From NCBI GenBank assembly GCA_024803745.1, contig JANJXV010001813.1, forward strand, positions 1-64,000: a DNA stretch of 64,000 nucleotides, in the 5' to 3' direction. The DNA comes from Megascapheus bottae. Its lineage: Eukaryota > Chordata > Mammalia > Rodentia > Geomyidae. The position numbers and the translations under genes are program-made. Under the pieces are notes generated by a model, which searched no databases, had not been told where the DNA came from, and saw nothing but the letters and a program-made list of their open reading frames with translations. Positions 23,801-35,689 of this stretch are shown here, piece after piece (position 1 is the stretch's first letter; each line of letters begins with the position of its first letter).

Positions 23801-23850
23801 AGTTCTGAGACAGTACCCAGGCCCTGAGTTCAAGCCCCAGGACCAGCAAT

Positions 23851-23908
23851 GCATGTGCACATACACACATGTGCACATACACACACAGACACACATGCAC
23901 ACACATGA
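23851..23908 (+). repeat. (CA)n/(TGCACA)n tract
   Basis: Alternating purine-pyrimidine tract with TG interruptions following directly on the outer SINE tail. Confidence 0.9.
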
Positions 23909-24660
23909 TGGCATCTCCTTTTATGCCTACTCCCAATCCTTTTGTCATAGCACACAGGACAAAGAACCACCAATTTAAAGTATGAAGCAGCTGTCTGGAC
24001 CTCTTATCAAGAAGACACAGCCTTAGGCCCACAGGCTGGCAGGGAAGGCACGCACAGATGAGGCTCTGAAATGACATTATCTCTCCCACCCCCACTTTGC
24101 AGGAGAAGCGATTGTCAGAACCATGGACAGGATGCTTCTGGACTAATTCCTGTTTTCGGATCATTAGGAGAACAATAATAAAAACTCAGACAGGTCTTGT
24201 TAAGAGTCAAGCGCACTCTCGCTCCAATTCCCTACATTCTTCTAATCCACCATCTCGCACTGGAGGTACTATCAGAGCATCCTGGAAACTATAAAGTCCT
24301 GAGACAACGGGGTAACAGGTTCAAGAGGCTGTTCCTGATATACAAACTTCAAGAGCAGAGAAATCTCCCCTGGGAAAGCCACTCTGCTGTCATTGTTCCC
24401 TTGTTTTCTAGGTAGTTACAGCAACTGCTCTGCCCAGCTAAAAAATGATGAGAGCCCATTGAATTTGTATAACACTGAACTTATAAAGCTCCCTCACAAG
24501 TATTGAAAAAAGTATCACCAAAGTGTGATAACAGAGGCCACAGGAGACATGTAAGATGTGTCTGGGTAGTGTGAGAGTAAAAAAAAAATCATCCTCTTAA
24601 TGCATTTTAGGGAAAATATAATTAGCAAGTGAAAATCATGATTTCACAGGTTTTATTTCT
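23909..24660. other. Unique sequence
   Basis: No gene or repeat recognised. Confidence 0.35.
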
Positions 24661-24883
24661 CCTGATCAACTCCTTTTTTTTTTGCCAGCCCTGGGCTTGA
24701 GCTCAGGGCCTGAGCACTGTCCTTGGACTTTCTCAAGGCTAGAGCTCTACCACTTGAGCCTCAGCACCACTTCCAGTTTTTTTCTATGTATGTGGTACCG
24801 AGGAATCGAACCCTGGTCTTCGCAAATGCCAGGCAAGCACTTTAACCAGTAGGCCAAACTCCCGGTCCCTGATCAACTCCTTT
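24661..24883 (-). mobile_element. IDL-Geo SINE with perfect 16-bp target duplication, antisense
   Basis: Full-length, near-consensus element. 'cctgatcaactccttt' occurs at 24661-24676 and 24868-24883, so the insertion is clean and comparatively young. Confidence 0.95.
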
Positions 24884-25339
24884 CTGTGTGTTGATTTAAA
24901 GGGAAGTGGGTAGGATTGGATAAGGAATGTTGATGCATTTTTTTTTTAAGGACGATCGAAGTCTGAAGAGTGCTGGGTGATTTTTACAGAGTTACAATCT
25001 GGAGTAAGCAAACTGTCATTGGTTCTTAGCTCTGTTGTGTGGGTTAGGAAATCTCAGAAGGGGGTGTTTAAGCAACTCACCCCCTTATTAGTGATTTCTA
25101 TACATTATTTGCACAAAAGACTTACGTTGTTTTGAACCTACATAGAAGGTAAACTGAGTACACACTATGTGTAGTTGTCTCAACTATTAAGTCTGTTATG
25201 TAGACTCATCACCTCCAATTGGCCTTCCTTCTTCCTTCCCAAGATAGGATAGCAACCTTGGTGAGTCCAATTTTAAAGTGGTGGCCTTTCAGTTCCTTCC
25301 ATTTTCCCACAAATAACATGATGGCTTTGAAAGGTCCAC
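24884..25339. other. Unique sequence
   Basis: Nothing recognised. Confidence 0.35.
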
Positions 25340-25530
25340 AGTAAACAGGTGTGTGCAGCTGTACGCTACCTTTCATTCATTCTGGTAGCTGCCCAGGAGT
25401 GTTAGTCCAGGGCCAAGGGATAGTTGTATCTTTAGTTTTATGGGTTTTTTTTTAACTTCCTAGATAGTGGCTACACTGGTCTGCATTCTAACCAACAGTG
25501 AAATGCAACATTTGTCAGGCTAATGGATCT
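25340..25530 (-). mobile_element. L1 ORF2-region fragment, antisense
   Basis: 'gccaagggatagttgtatct', 'agatagtggctacactggtc' and 'attctaaccaacagtgaaat' match the antisense L1 segment around 'catagtggctgcaccaattt'. Non-coding remnant. Confidence 0.75.
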
Positions 25531-26669
25531 CCTGTCTAAAAACAGAGACTGGGGGTGTCAGGGGAAAGGGGAGGAAGACATAAGGAGAAAGAGAGGAAAA
25601 GGAGAGAGTAGTCTTGCCATGTGACTGGCTGGTCCTGTTAATGTAATGAGGAGGTCCTGGCAAGTTGATGTTTTTCTCATATCAGAGCAATGGGGGACGG
25701 AGGGAGTAGTTAAAAGTGGTAAGAACAAAACAGACACACAGAGAAGATCTCATTTAATAGCTAGAAGAAAAAAAAGTCCTCGTGGAATTTAAGTGTGGCT
25801 GTTCCCGTGTGCTTCTGGAACCTAAGTAATGTATAACAAATCTTCTCCTTTTGTCTCTGCTAATCTGCGTAACTCACAGCCCAAAGATCTTAAGCCATCA
25901 TAATTTGGTATAGACTATGAGGAGGGGAAGGAATGCAAAGAAACAGGAATCCTCTGGCAGGCACCACGTAGCGATTTATAATCCAGGAAACGCGACAGAA
26001 GTTATCTGAGGCTGACAGTCAGACACAGGTCAACTTGAAACCCACACTCAGAAAGCTGTTCCCTGCCAACCATCATCATCTTTGCTTTTGATCAGTGCAA
26101 ATGAAACACGAATATGTCATCTGGGAATTTGTCAGGTGTCTCTCCACCGATCAGAATCACCAATCCTGTCTTAGAACTAGAAGAGATCTTAGAAGACTCA
26201 GGGAGAGATTGTCAAGGTCATGCCCTTCAAGACCCAGGCAGGGTCCCAGCTGTCACGTAGTCATCCTCTCCTGACTTCTCCCCTTACTTGTGGCTTAGGG
26301 AGGGAGAAAAAGAGTTCTTCTCGCCCATCCAAGCCAGCGTGGAGCCATTTCCATACTCCTGGCTATCCATGAGGACTAAGGTACATTCCAATTACCATAT
26401 TTAATCCTCACATCTCTCCATAAAGGTGGGTGGGAAGGAAAGGTCAGAACTCTGAATACAAAAAAAGGAAAAAGTTCACTGGGGCATGTGCTTTGAAAGT
26501 GTCTCTAAAAGAAAAACGCTTACCAAAAAAAAAACTAGGTCATTGAATTGAAATGCAACAGGATCCTCATTAAAAGTTGGATGTTTCCTCATATGAATCC
26601 CCAAAATAGAGGGATGTGAGAAGGACATTCTATTTTGGGGGGTGATTATAGGAAAAAGTTGGGGCTTTG
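25531..26669. other. Unique sequence, about 1.1 kb
   Basis: No gene recognised. A purine-rich patch lies at about 25550-25610. Confidence 0.35.
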
Positions 26670-27155
26670 GAGCTGGACCCATTTGAGTTCAAAGTTTATT
26701 TTAGTGTTGTTGCTTGGTTAGTTTAGTGGTCTCCAGCCAACCATAACCCTTTTCTGAACCTCAACTTACCTTCACAACACTTTTAAATGGAGTTAAAATG
26801 CCTAGTTCATTGGGTTGATTTAAAAAAAAAAAAACGAAGCCGGTTGCAGTGGCTCACGCCTGTCATCCTAGCTACTCAGGAGGCTGAGATCTGAGGATCA
26901 AGGTTCAAAGCCATCCCAGGCACAAAAGGACCCGAGACTCTTATCTCCAATTAACCTCTAGAAAATGGGAAGTGGGGCTTGGCTCAAGGGTAGGGCAGTA
27001 GCCTTGAGCTGAAGGGTTCAAGGACAGCACCCAGGCTGAGTACAAACCCCACAACCCCCACACACCTACACACACATACACAAATACGATTCTTATGATA
27101 GGTCTGCAAAGTGTCTAGCCCACAGCATATGCTCAAGGAAATGGTGGGATCTTCT
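26670..27155 (+). mobile_element. MIR split by a B1-dID insertion
   Basis: The left part (26670-26821) has 'cttttctgaacctcaactta' and 'gttcattgggttgattt'. The right part (27087-27155) has 'gcaaagtgtctagcccacag' and 'catatgctcaaggaaatgg'. Together they follow the MIR order, with the SINE at 26835-27055 between them. Confidence 0.65.
26835..27055 (+). mobile_element. B1-dID SINE inside an MIR
   Basis: Near full-length. It shares with the copy at 56159-56388 the variants 'aaggttcaaagcca', 'cacaaaaggacc' and 'aagtggggcttggctcaag', marking a distinct subfamily. A 13-A run lies at its 5' side and (CA)-rich sequence at its 3' side. Confidence 0.9.
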
Positions 27156-27259
27156 TTCCATACACCATGAACCTCTGGCATGATCCCAAAATGACATATA
27201 TCTTATTCCCAGACATGGGTGGGTCTGTGTTCCACTTTTTGATTGGATAGTGCTATGAA

Positions 27260-27345
27260 ATTACATCACCTTTCAGTCCTCAGTTTTCTTCTCTGTTAGA
27301 AAACACTACTACTACTAATAATAATAGCACAACCTCCAGGAAGCA
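27260..27345 (+). mobile_element. MIR fragment
   Basis: 'cagtcctcagttttcttctc' and the 'taataataatagcac' stretch resemble the MIR segment 'cctcagtttcctc...ataatagtac'. Confidence 0.5.
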
Positions 27346-28039
27346 GACGTTGATGTTTTCCTGCCCCACATCCACTTTTTCTTCCTTTCTTCATGGCATC
27401 ATGTAGCTCTTGGGACACCTTTCCTAAGTGGACTGACCCCACCCTCAGCTCCAAGAGTGACCTGCTTCAGGTAGAAGGAATTCCATTCAGCTCATGGGCT
27501 CAAGGCTCACCATGGGGCATTATTTTGACCAATGAACACGAACAAGGGATTTCTGGGAAAAGTTTCACCCTCTCAACAGTCTCTTATTTCGGGATGTCAT
27601 CTGGTCTGTATCCCCTAATGTTCAGGACTGCCACATACACTTGGTGGCTAGCCCATGGGTAAAGCCAACATGGGGCAAAACAAAAGAGAGACACTGAAAC
27701 AAAATTGCAAACTCTGGGTCCTCTGATCCCCTGCATCAGCCTACACAGAAGAAGGAATCTTGTCTGAGTTTCCTGTTCCAGATAGCAATAAATGACATCA
27801 TCATTTGAAATATCTGAACTTGCCATTTCTGTCAAAAGCATCTGATCTCAGAGCATTCTCGATTATGAAGTGACACATACATTGTTCGTTTCCAGTCAAC
27901 TGTTGTGCCCGGCAACTTCACTAACAAATGATTAGCTCTTGTCACAAATGTCTTCTTTTCTAGCCTCTTTTCTAGCCAGATCACTGCTTGCAGTATTTGT
28001 TTTTCTTCAAATGGCAGCAATGATTTATAAAAATAGTAA
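27346..28039. other. Unique sequence
   Basis: No gene or repeat recognised. Confidence 0.35.
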
Positions 28040-28225
28040 CATCCCATACTACTTATGGGCCAGACTCAATTTTATGTATACAGCATATTGAATCTTCACA
28101 ATAACCACGTAACATGGATATTATCATCAACTCCATGGCTAGAATGAGGCTCAGAGAGATCAAATGCTTTTTCCCTGAGGTCACACAAATGGTAAGTGAC
28201 AGGGACTAAAGTTCACAGCAGAAAG
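28040..28225 (-). mobile_element. MIR, antisense
   Basis: 'gaatcttcacaataaccacg', 'aatgaggctcagagagatca' and 'gaggtcacacaaatggtaag' in order. Confidence 0.8.
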
Positions 28226-30415
28226 GAGAGGAAGATCACCAAGAAATTTAATCTACTCCACATCCCCCCCCAACCATGTAGAAATTAAATCTAGCCCTTC
28301 TTCATCTCCCCTAGCAGCTAAGCAAAGTAGAAGGAAGAGAGGAGGAACTGCCATAAAAGTGAAGAGGGAAATGATGTGGCAGCCAGAGATGTGAGCGGGA
28401 CATATCCTCTTACATGGGGACTCAATTGGCTACCTGCAAACTAGAGATGCGAAGCCACAGCTACGAGGCAAGATTATTGTCTGGTCTAAGGAAAACAATT
28501 CACATTCGATGTGTGGCCTGGAGCCTCAGAAAACTATGGGAGATGAATCATGATAGTACACGAGCCTTATTTTACCTTCCTCCCTGCTTACTGGTCACCT
28601 GCTTTGTCTCATTTAGTGATGACATGCAAACGAAGCAAGACCTGACAGATTGCCTGAATGCCAACCAAATTGGCACTTATCACTTCAATTTAAATCCCCT
28701 TTCCTAGCTCTCCCCACTGAGGAGTCTGATGATAATTCTCTTCTAGGTCTTCATTTCATAAGCAGGGCCAATTTGACTCATTATCTCCCTGTCAGCACAA
28801 AGATAATGAAAACCAGATGTCATCACTGACTTATCCCTGGCTCAGAACACAATCTGGGATGGAGAGAGAAAGTGAAGGGTGAATTCCCTGGTGGGCAAGC
28901 TGTTAACCTTGAAGACAAAATTCAAGGATTCTGAGACACGCCCAGCCCTCACTAAAGGCTGTCCATCTCTGGCAGCTCCTGGGCAATTCGGGTAAGGACC
29001 ACGGAAGCCAGGACACAAACAGTACAGCCAAAAGAGCTTTGGATAAACAATATGATACGAGACACTATCAAATAACATATGCAGCACACACACAAGGGTA
29101 AAAAAAATCAAGTGCATCATGGAAGGGGTTGGGGGGGATTGTTTTTCTCCTATTAGCTTTGTTGATAAAATAAATAACTTTTGTTTTAAAGTGTGTTTGC
29201 TGTGCAAGTATCCTAAAGTTTCTTTCCATCTTTTGAGTTCAGGATTCTTCAAAGATGGCACATGATCTTGTCCGCTATGCAGAGTAAGGGAACAGTGCTA
29301 AAAAGTCATTAATATCTTTGAGGGAGTAGATTTAGCAGGCGCTTGAAATGGCCTTTCAAGAGCTTGCCTTTCTTCTGTTCCCTCTCTCCTCTGTCTCTGG
29401 CTCTGTTTGTCTAGCTCTCTCATCATCATCCTGTGGCAATACCTCAGGTGAGAAGACAACACTGCTGTTCTGACACTGAATGTCTTCATCCAGCCGAACA
29501 TGCACCCAGGTCCCTGCCCTCCCCTCTTCCTCCCCCTGGCCAGAACACTTGATAGACCTCACAAGAGAAAAAAAAATGGTGTTATTATTCAGCCGCTTGA
29601 AGTAGCCAGTCTCTTCCAAACCATTTCATCTGTCACATCTTCTCGACTGTCAGAAAAAGACATATTGCAAACAATAGCAATTGTGTCCTTTGTGAGGGGG
29701 GAAAAATAAAAGAATTGTAAAGGTCTGTCCATATCCATGGGAACCTTTGTTGTCAAGGGCACTGCATGTTTTGGGGCCTCCTATCTCAGTGTTCCTGATG
29801 GGCTGCAGGGGAAAGGGTGGGCTCCAACATCACAGCTAGGTTCAGCGCAGAAGCAAGAGACAAGATGAAAAGGCCATCACAAATGAGGGAGTCTGGCCCA
29901 TTTCTCTGAGCTGTGGAGTGCCAACTACAGAAACATGGCAGACAGAAGTCATTCCTGAAGAAAATCACTACGGAAACTCTTGCACTCGTTCAATTGGGAG
30001 GGATCCATTCTCTCAACCAGATGGCATCTTTGGTTGTTTAAAGGGTGGCAAGCAGGATTCCACACAAAACTTTAATAACAATGCCTTTGGCCAGCAGCAA
30101 TGAAAAGGGATTTTTTTTAATTTAAAGGGCTACTGGGTTAAGAAACTCACTTCCAGTGGGTTTGTTGCAATGGGGGAACTATGGCAGAACCTGGAAGTTG
30201 GTCTACCTGACGTCCTCATGGGCTTCTGAGATAACACTTGTTTAGAAGAAGGGAAGGCCTGGCAGCCAAAGCTTCAGCTCTGTTGATGTCAGGTTTTCAT
30301 GTGGCAACAGATTTCCCCATGGCAGTTCAAGGCCATTCAAGTCTTATTTTCAATCCAGTCCTTTGATTTTATTTTTCTCATCGATGCCCAGTGTATATGT
30401 CTGTAGCATGCTCAT
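28226..30415. other. Unique block, about 2.2 kb; candidate regulatory sequence
   Basis: Almost free of recognised repeats. It includes a 6-bp-armed palindrome TGCCAA/TTGGCA at 28659-28675 and an inverted pair of SOX-type cores, ACAAT and ATTGT with 4 bp between, at 29671-29684. No gene is recognised. A 139-codon minus-strand frame at 28842-29261 shows no protein family features. Confidence 0.35.
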
Positions 30416-30466
30416 ATGTGTGTGTGTATATTTCTGCACATATCCACAAAGAATTCATGCATGTGT

Positions 30467-30468
30467 GT

Positions 30469-30511
<43 letters not shown>
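30467..30511 (+). repeat. (CA)n microsatellite
   Basis: About 20 uninterrupted CA units, preceded at 30417-30430 by a short GT run. Confidence 0.95.
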
Positions 30512-30514
<3 letters not shown>

Positions 30515-33032
30515 CCCTTGCACCAACAAGCACTCATAATGTTCCCCTCTCTTGTTCCTCCCACCTCTGTACACATCAGCCTAACTTATAACTTCCATTT
30601 CAAGGCTGGACAACTTTCTTTGGTTCCCTAAAGCTACCCAGGTGGCAGGTAAGAAATATCCAAGAATTTGCGTTCCTAAAAGCTGTTCTCAGCCACCAGG
30701 ACAGTTGGGGACTGGGTTTATCAATAGCCCAGGAAGCAAAAAATCAATGGCAAAGTGACAATAAACAACTACACACACCTATCAAGCTGGCCAATCAGAG
30801 ATACCTCTTCAAATGAGCTACAAATGATTGGCTTCAGGGAAGAACACGGGATATAAGCTGGACTAGTCAGACTTCTTTGTGGGTCTTCTAATTTGAATAT
30901 AAGGAGTCGGGGTGGGGATTTCTTGCCAAACTGGTCAAATAGAAATTTGATGTAGCCAGTCATAGGGAGCCTGAATTAAGAGATATAGAAAGACTCCCTG
31001 CCAATCCCCCCAAAAACTGTTCCTTCATCCCTCTTTCCTATATCCAGGTACTTCCTTTATGTACCTCTTTTTGCTTAAGCCTGTTTCAGATAGACTTGGT
31101 CACTTATAACTCCTGCAACCCCAGCAGGTCTTTCCAAGGAAAATGTTAAGCTTCTTTAGGCCGAACCACAGCGTCCTGTGCCAACGTATCTTTGTCCCAA
31201 TAGGATATATTTAGAATTAAAGGATGGAAATTTATTTTGGGTATGGCCTCCCAGATTTATGGAGGTTGAGAAGCCCCACAGCCAGCCACCTGCAAACTGG
31301 AGAATAAGACAAACCAGTGCCAAAATTCTGTCCATGTACAAAGAAAACAGCCCTTGTGTCCAAAAGCTGAATGTCCTCGACCAAGAAGAGAGAGAAAACA
31401 AAATCTCCCTTTCTTCCTTTTGTTCCTCTCCAGGGTCCCTCTGTGGACTGAATAATGTTCACCCGCATGCATGAGAAAGGGTCTTCTTAAGTCAGTCCAC
31501 TGATTTAAACTGGAATTGCCTCTGGAAAAACGTCCATAGACACATGTGGGAAGGATGCCATCTCATCTGACTTGGCGTGCCTATGGCCAGTAAAATTGAT
31601 AATGAAGTTGATTGTCATATGTTGAAAAGACCACAAAAACACAGTGATCCACTAGCCAAACCTGGAAGAGATTGAAGCATGATGTCGCTGATGCCTAGAA
31701 GGAAGAGCTCGCTGTGTGGTAGATATTAGATTTGAGAATGGTGATGAGAAGAAATGAACCACGGGAAGATCCAGAATATTCCAGGAGAGAGCTTGGAGGA
31801 GCAGAAAGAAAGCATGGTGGCTAGACAAGGGAGAAAGGCGCAAGGGTCCACATCAACTGGCTACATTTAAGCTCTATAGGAATCGTTCTCCAGTTCTCAG
31901 GGTCTCCCCTATCCTGGACCTCAGTTTCCCCGTGCTTGTATCAAAAAAGTTAAACTAGACAAAGAATAAGCACAACGCTGGTTCTATGGTTTGCATTTTC
32001 TGAAATCATAGGATTCAAATCCAGTTTCCCCCACTTAAGCCCTAAGAAAATACCCCCAGCATCATGTGTCACATTGCAAGCCCTGAGCGTGAGACGGTGA
32101 AAGACACAGCTTAAGCTAGGGGTTTTCAGTGTGTTCTCTCAGATATGCGGGTTTGTCTAAATGTAAACAAAGCAGTTTTTACAGGTAAGAGGCTAGATTT
32201 TTCTGACTCCAGGTTTTTCCAAGAATTTCAGATACACAAGGATGCTTGTAAAAAACAACTTCCTACCTGTGTTTTGAAAAGTACTCCCCTTTAAAAATAA
32301 AATGACAGGAAGTGCTCACTGTGAAGGTGTCGGGAGAAACTAGTTAATTATCTCTCCCTTTCTCTGTCTCTCTTTCCCTCTCCTCCCACCCTCTCTGAGA
32401 TAGGATCTTGCATCTTTACTATCATGACCAAATACATTCTGCTTACAAAGCATGATGACAAAGAAGCAAAGCAGAACGTATTTGGTCCAAGAAGTAATAG
32501 AAGACAAAGATAAAAATCAACTGAAGACCTCTGCCCCTCTTTTTCTCTCACACACACACACCTCAAATACTCCCCTCAGATAGACCCAAGCACAACAGAT
32601 GTACAACTGCTAATGATGCTCACTAACACAAGCTTCTATTCAAAGGCTTTCAACCCAAGTATTGATGTGACACACCCCTGTTCACACATGCGTACATATT
32701 CTTATGTGTCTGAGTACATCTGTGAAAAGCAAGCAAATCTACTCAGGTGCTTACGTATACATCCAAACGCAAAACTTACATGTGCCTGCCCTAAGGAGCT
32801 CACATACTCACAAATGCACACATGATACAAACAAACCTATAACTTAACAGCAAAGTTGTGATTTGCATGCATCTAGGCTTGCCCTTAAATCCTGAGATAC
32901 ACAGACATCTGAAGACATGAGACAGGCCCACATACGTGAATACATATTCAACTAGGGATGTAGACATACAATACACACAATCTCACTACCTCCTGGTACA
33001 CACAACACACAGACACAATCACTGTACCAGCA
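30512..33032. other. Unique sequence, about 2.5 kb
   Basis: No gene recognised. A CT-rich patch lies at 32350-32397. A possible MIR piece is at about 31905-31990 ('acctcagtttccccgtgc'). The stretch 31480-31560 may be an old unclassified repeat. Confidence 0.3.
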
Positions 33033-33058
33033 TGCATGCGTGTGCACACACACACACA
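33033..33058 (+). repeat. Short (CA)n
   Basis: Preceded by 'gcatgcatgcgtgtg', so the whole patch alternates purine and pyrimidine. Confidence 0.85.
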
Positions 33059-33696
33059 AGTTCATATTGCTTCCTGAATGACCTAAACAACAGAAATATA
33101 ATTATTAAAAGGTTAGGCATGCATTTTGCTTCTGCTTTGTGGCTTTTTTTTCTGCTCTTAAATAGAAAAATCAATCATATCAAAGCGAGGGAAGTAGTAA
33201 TAAAATAAGATGCAGGCTCCTTGAAACTAAAGGCCTGGTGTCCATGTCTGTGAAGAAAAGGAGGCTGAGGTCGGGTTCTACCGGGAACTAACTGGCTGGG
33301 GGATGGGAGGGTTTCATCAATTTCTGGCCAGAGGGAGTCATTCGGTCCCACACCTTCATATTAATTGCATCTCACATTTGTGATTCCTTTTAACTTTTGG
33401 GAGGAGTGGAGGGGTGGAAGACTCTCTTTCAAGTCTGCATTCCCTTTGGATTCTCCCATCTCACACAGGGGTGAGGGGTGCAGTTGAAGAGGTCTGTGGT
33501 AGTACGTGCCTATCTGCAGTCTAAGACCTGCCGTACTGGGCTCCCTTCATTCCTTCACCCCCAAAACAACCCACATACTCCAAGAAGACATTTTGATTGA
33601 CTCAGAAAATGGGTTGCAATTTGACCCAATGAGATGAGCAGCAACTAACTGCTTACAGGAAGTGGGCTTTCTTGCTCTATGGGTAGCTCTGCCATA
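33059..33696. other. Unique sequence
   Basis: Nothing recognised. Confidence 0.35.
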
Positions 33697-33861
33697 GTGT
33701 GAAGCCAGTCTGGGCAGGAGTGAGACTCTTACCTCAGATTAACCACCAAAAAAAAAAGCCAAAAGTGGAGATGTGGATCGAGTGGTAGAGTGCCAGGCTT
33801 CAGAAAAAAAAAAGTTCAAGGACAGCACCCAGGCTCTCAATTCAAGCCTCAGGTCCAGCAT
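33697..33861 (+). mobile_element. 5'-truncated B1-dID SINE
   Basis: Begins in the B1 middle ('gaagccagtctgggcagg'), then the linker 'cagattaaccaccaaaa' and an ID half with an internal A-run at 33805-33814. Confidence 0.87.
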
Positions 33862-33871
33862 GTATGCATGT

Positions 33872-33874
<3 letters not shown>

Positions 33875-33932
<58 letters not shown>
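33875..33932 (+). repeat. (CA)n microsatellite, about 28 units
   Basis: Uninterrupted CA units. The tract sits between a plus-strand B1-dID tail and a minus-strand IDL-Geo. Confidence 0.97.
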
Positions 33933-33934
<2 letters not shown>

Positions 33935-33938
33935 GTGA

Positions 33939-34144
33939 AACATTTTTTTGCCAGCCCTGGGCTTGAGCTCAGGGCCTGAGCACTGTCCTTGGACTTTCTC
34001 AAGGCTAGAGCTCTACCACTTGAGCCTCAGCACCACTTCCGGCTTTTTTTCTATGTATGTGGTACCGAGGAATTGAACCCGGGTCTTCATGCATGCTAGG
34101 CAAGCACTTTAACCACTAGGCCAAACTCCCAGCCCAACATTTTT
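33939..34144 (-). mobile_element. IDL-Geo SINE with 9-bp target duplication, antisense
   Basis: Full-length and near consensus ('gaggaattgaacccgggtct', 'aaccactaggccaaactccc'). 'aacattttt' lies at 33939-33947 and 34136-34144. Confidence 0.93.
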
Positions 34145-34632
34145 AATTCTCTATTTTTATACAAAATAAACTTTTACTTCAGTAGAAGCTATATTTTAAA
34201 TTCTGAGTGTAGGTCTCTTTCCTTGATGATGAACATACAGAGGGGTGTTGTCCCACATGTGAGTTCTTGGCCATGTTATCAGAGGGTAAAGAAACAATTC
34301 GATAAGCACTTTATCCTTAAACTATCACATCTAGTGCATTACACACATTTCCCATGGATGATACTTGCAACCTCCCATGGGTTGGTGGAGACATCATTCC
34401 ATCTTGAATCTCGGAGCGCTTGTAAAATCTCTCTTGCAGTTAAAGCAACCTGAATTGGGTTTTCAACTCCCTTCAGGCATCAGATATCGGATATGAAATT
34501 GGTATTAACTCTGAACTAGGTTGAAAGTTTCCTTTTGAAACTTTCAAAAGAGAAGGAGATGCAAACTTGAAAACCCAGGTTTTTTTTTCACTGCCTCACC
34601 CTTAAGCAATCCCAACCAGTTGGCTAGTGTTC
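34145..34632. other. Unique sequence
   Basis: Nothing recognised. An inverted 'gaaagtttcc'/'gaaactttc' pair lies at 34523-34548. Confidence 0.35.
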
Positions 34633-34690
34633 GTTGTCATTTTACAGATGAGGAAACTGAGGCTCAGGAAGGTAGTTAGTAGAGGAAGCC
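34633..34690 (-). mobile_element. MIR fragment, antisense
   Basis: 'cattttacagatgaggaaac' and 'tgaggctcaggaaggtag' match the highly recognisable antisense MIR segment. Confidence 0.75.
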
Positions 34691-35241
34691 ACAACTTCTA
34701 CCTCATTTTAATTCTAAAAAGGCATGATTTTCTTTTTTACCTTACTGTACCGGAGTCCATAAACAAACACCACACACCACAAGAAATGTGGAGTTCAGAC
34801 AATAAGGAAGCGAACCAGAGGTGAAACCAAAGGCTCTCCTCTCTCACTGACTTCAACACACTGAACTCTCATGCTCCCTGAACCTTCTGGAGACTCCAGC
34901 CCATGCATGACCTCTTCCAGGCCAACTCCTTAACCTGAAGACCGCTCTTGAGGAATTGTGTGCTTCGTTTTGATGGGGGTACCCTCACTTGGTTCCTGGG
35001 GACATGGATGATAAGGAGATACAAATGCACCGATTTCAAATTCCAGCCCTCCCTCCTCCCCAGATCTCTCACCTTGCTTCACAGATGTTTACAAGATGCT
35101 GGACTAGTACAGAGTGGCAAGGGGTGGGGTGTGCCTCACCAGCTGCTGCTCACATAGGACATTTTTTTATTCCATAGAGAAATGCATTTAGGGGGTATAT
35201 GAAGGGCCCTTCAAGTAATCTACATATACTAAGGGGTATGA
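34691..35241. other. Unique sequence
   Basis: No gene or repeat recognised. Confidence 0.35.
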
Positions 35242-35290
35242 GTGTGCGTGCATGCGTGTGTGTGCGTGCATGCGTGTGTGTGTATACACG
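35242..35290. repeat. Strict alternating purine-pyrimidine tract
   Basis: 49 consecutive bases alternate purine and pyrimidine, with 'gtgtgcgtgcatgcgtgtgt' present twice. Several CG steps are included, which favours a Z-DNA-forming tract. Confidence 0.9.
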
Positions 35291-35689
35291 AGTGTGTCAT
35301 GGGGGTGGAAACTAATAGCAATAGAACATCTGGAGCCCTCAAAATGGTATTCTTGTTCTTAGTTATTTATTTGCCTCACAGTTGCTAGCTAGGTACTCAA
35401 CTGCTGGGGTCATGCGTGCCTCCAGCTCATTCATGTGCTGGTTACTGGTCAACATAGGGTCCTACATTAAGTCAGGGGCCTGCCCAAGTTGTGATACTCC
35501 ACTGTGCACTTGCCTAGGGTCCCTGGCGATGAGAGGAAGTATCATACCCAGCTACAGTGCTGAATAAGTGAGTGAATGAATGAATGAATCTCTACTGATG
35601 CTCAATGAAGGAAAACTGATGGTTTTAAAGCAAACCTAAATGGCTCAAATGGGGGTGCCAAATGTGTGCCACTGACAGAGATACTCAGG
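35291..35689. other. Unique sequence with a short (GAAT)n
   Basis: A GAAT-type run ('gagtgaatgaatgaatgaat') at about 35571-35590 may be the end of an L2/MIR. No gene recognised. Confidence 0.35.

Larger units (their letters stand above)
23230..23850 (+). mobile_element. B1-dID SINE split by two later SINEs (outer element)
   Basis: The outer plus-strand element is present as three pieces: 23230-23316 (B1 head and middle), 23553-23637 ('gagactctcatctccaattt' through 'gagcaaaaagttcagaga') and 23801-23850 ('gacagtacccaggccctgag'). Together they make one full B1-dID. Two further SINEs occupy the gaps. Confidence 0.85.

Noticed and set aside
28842..29261. 139-codon minus-strand frame in a repeat-poor block
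   Set aside because: No motif or family resemblance, no splice context, and frames of this size are expected by chance in 64 kb.
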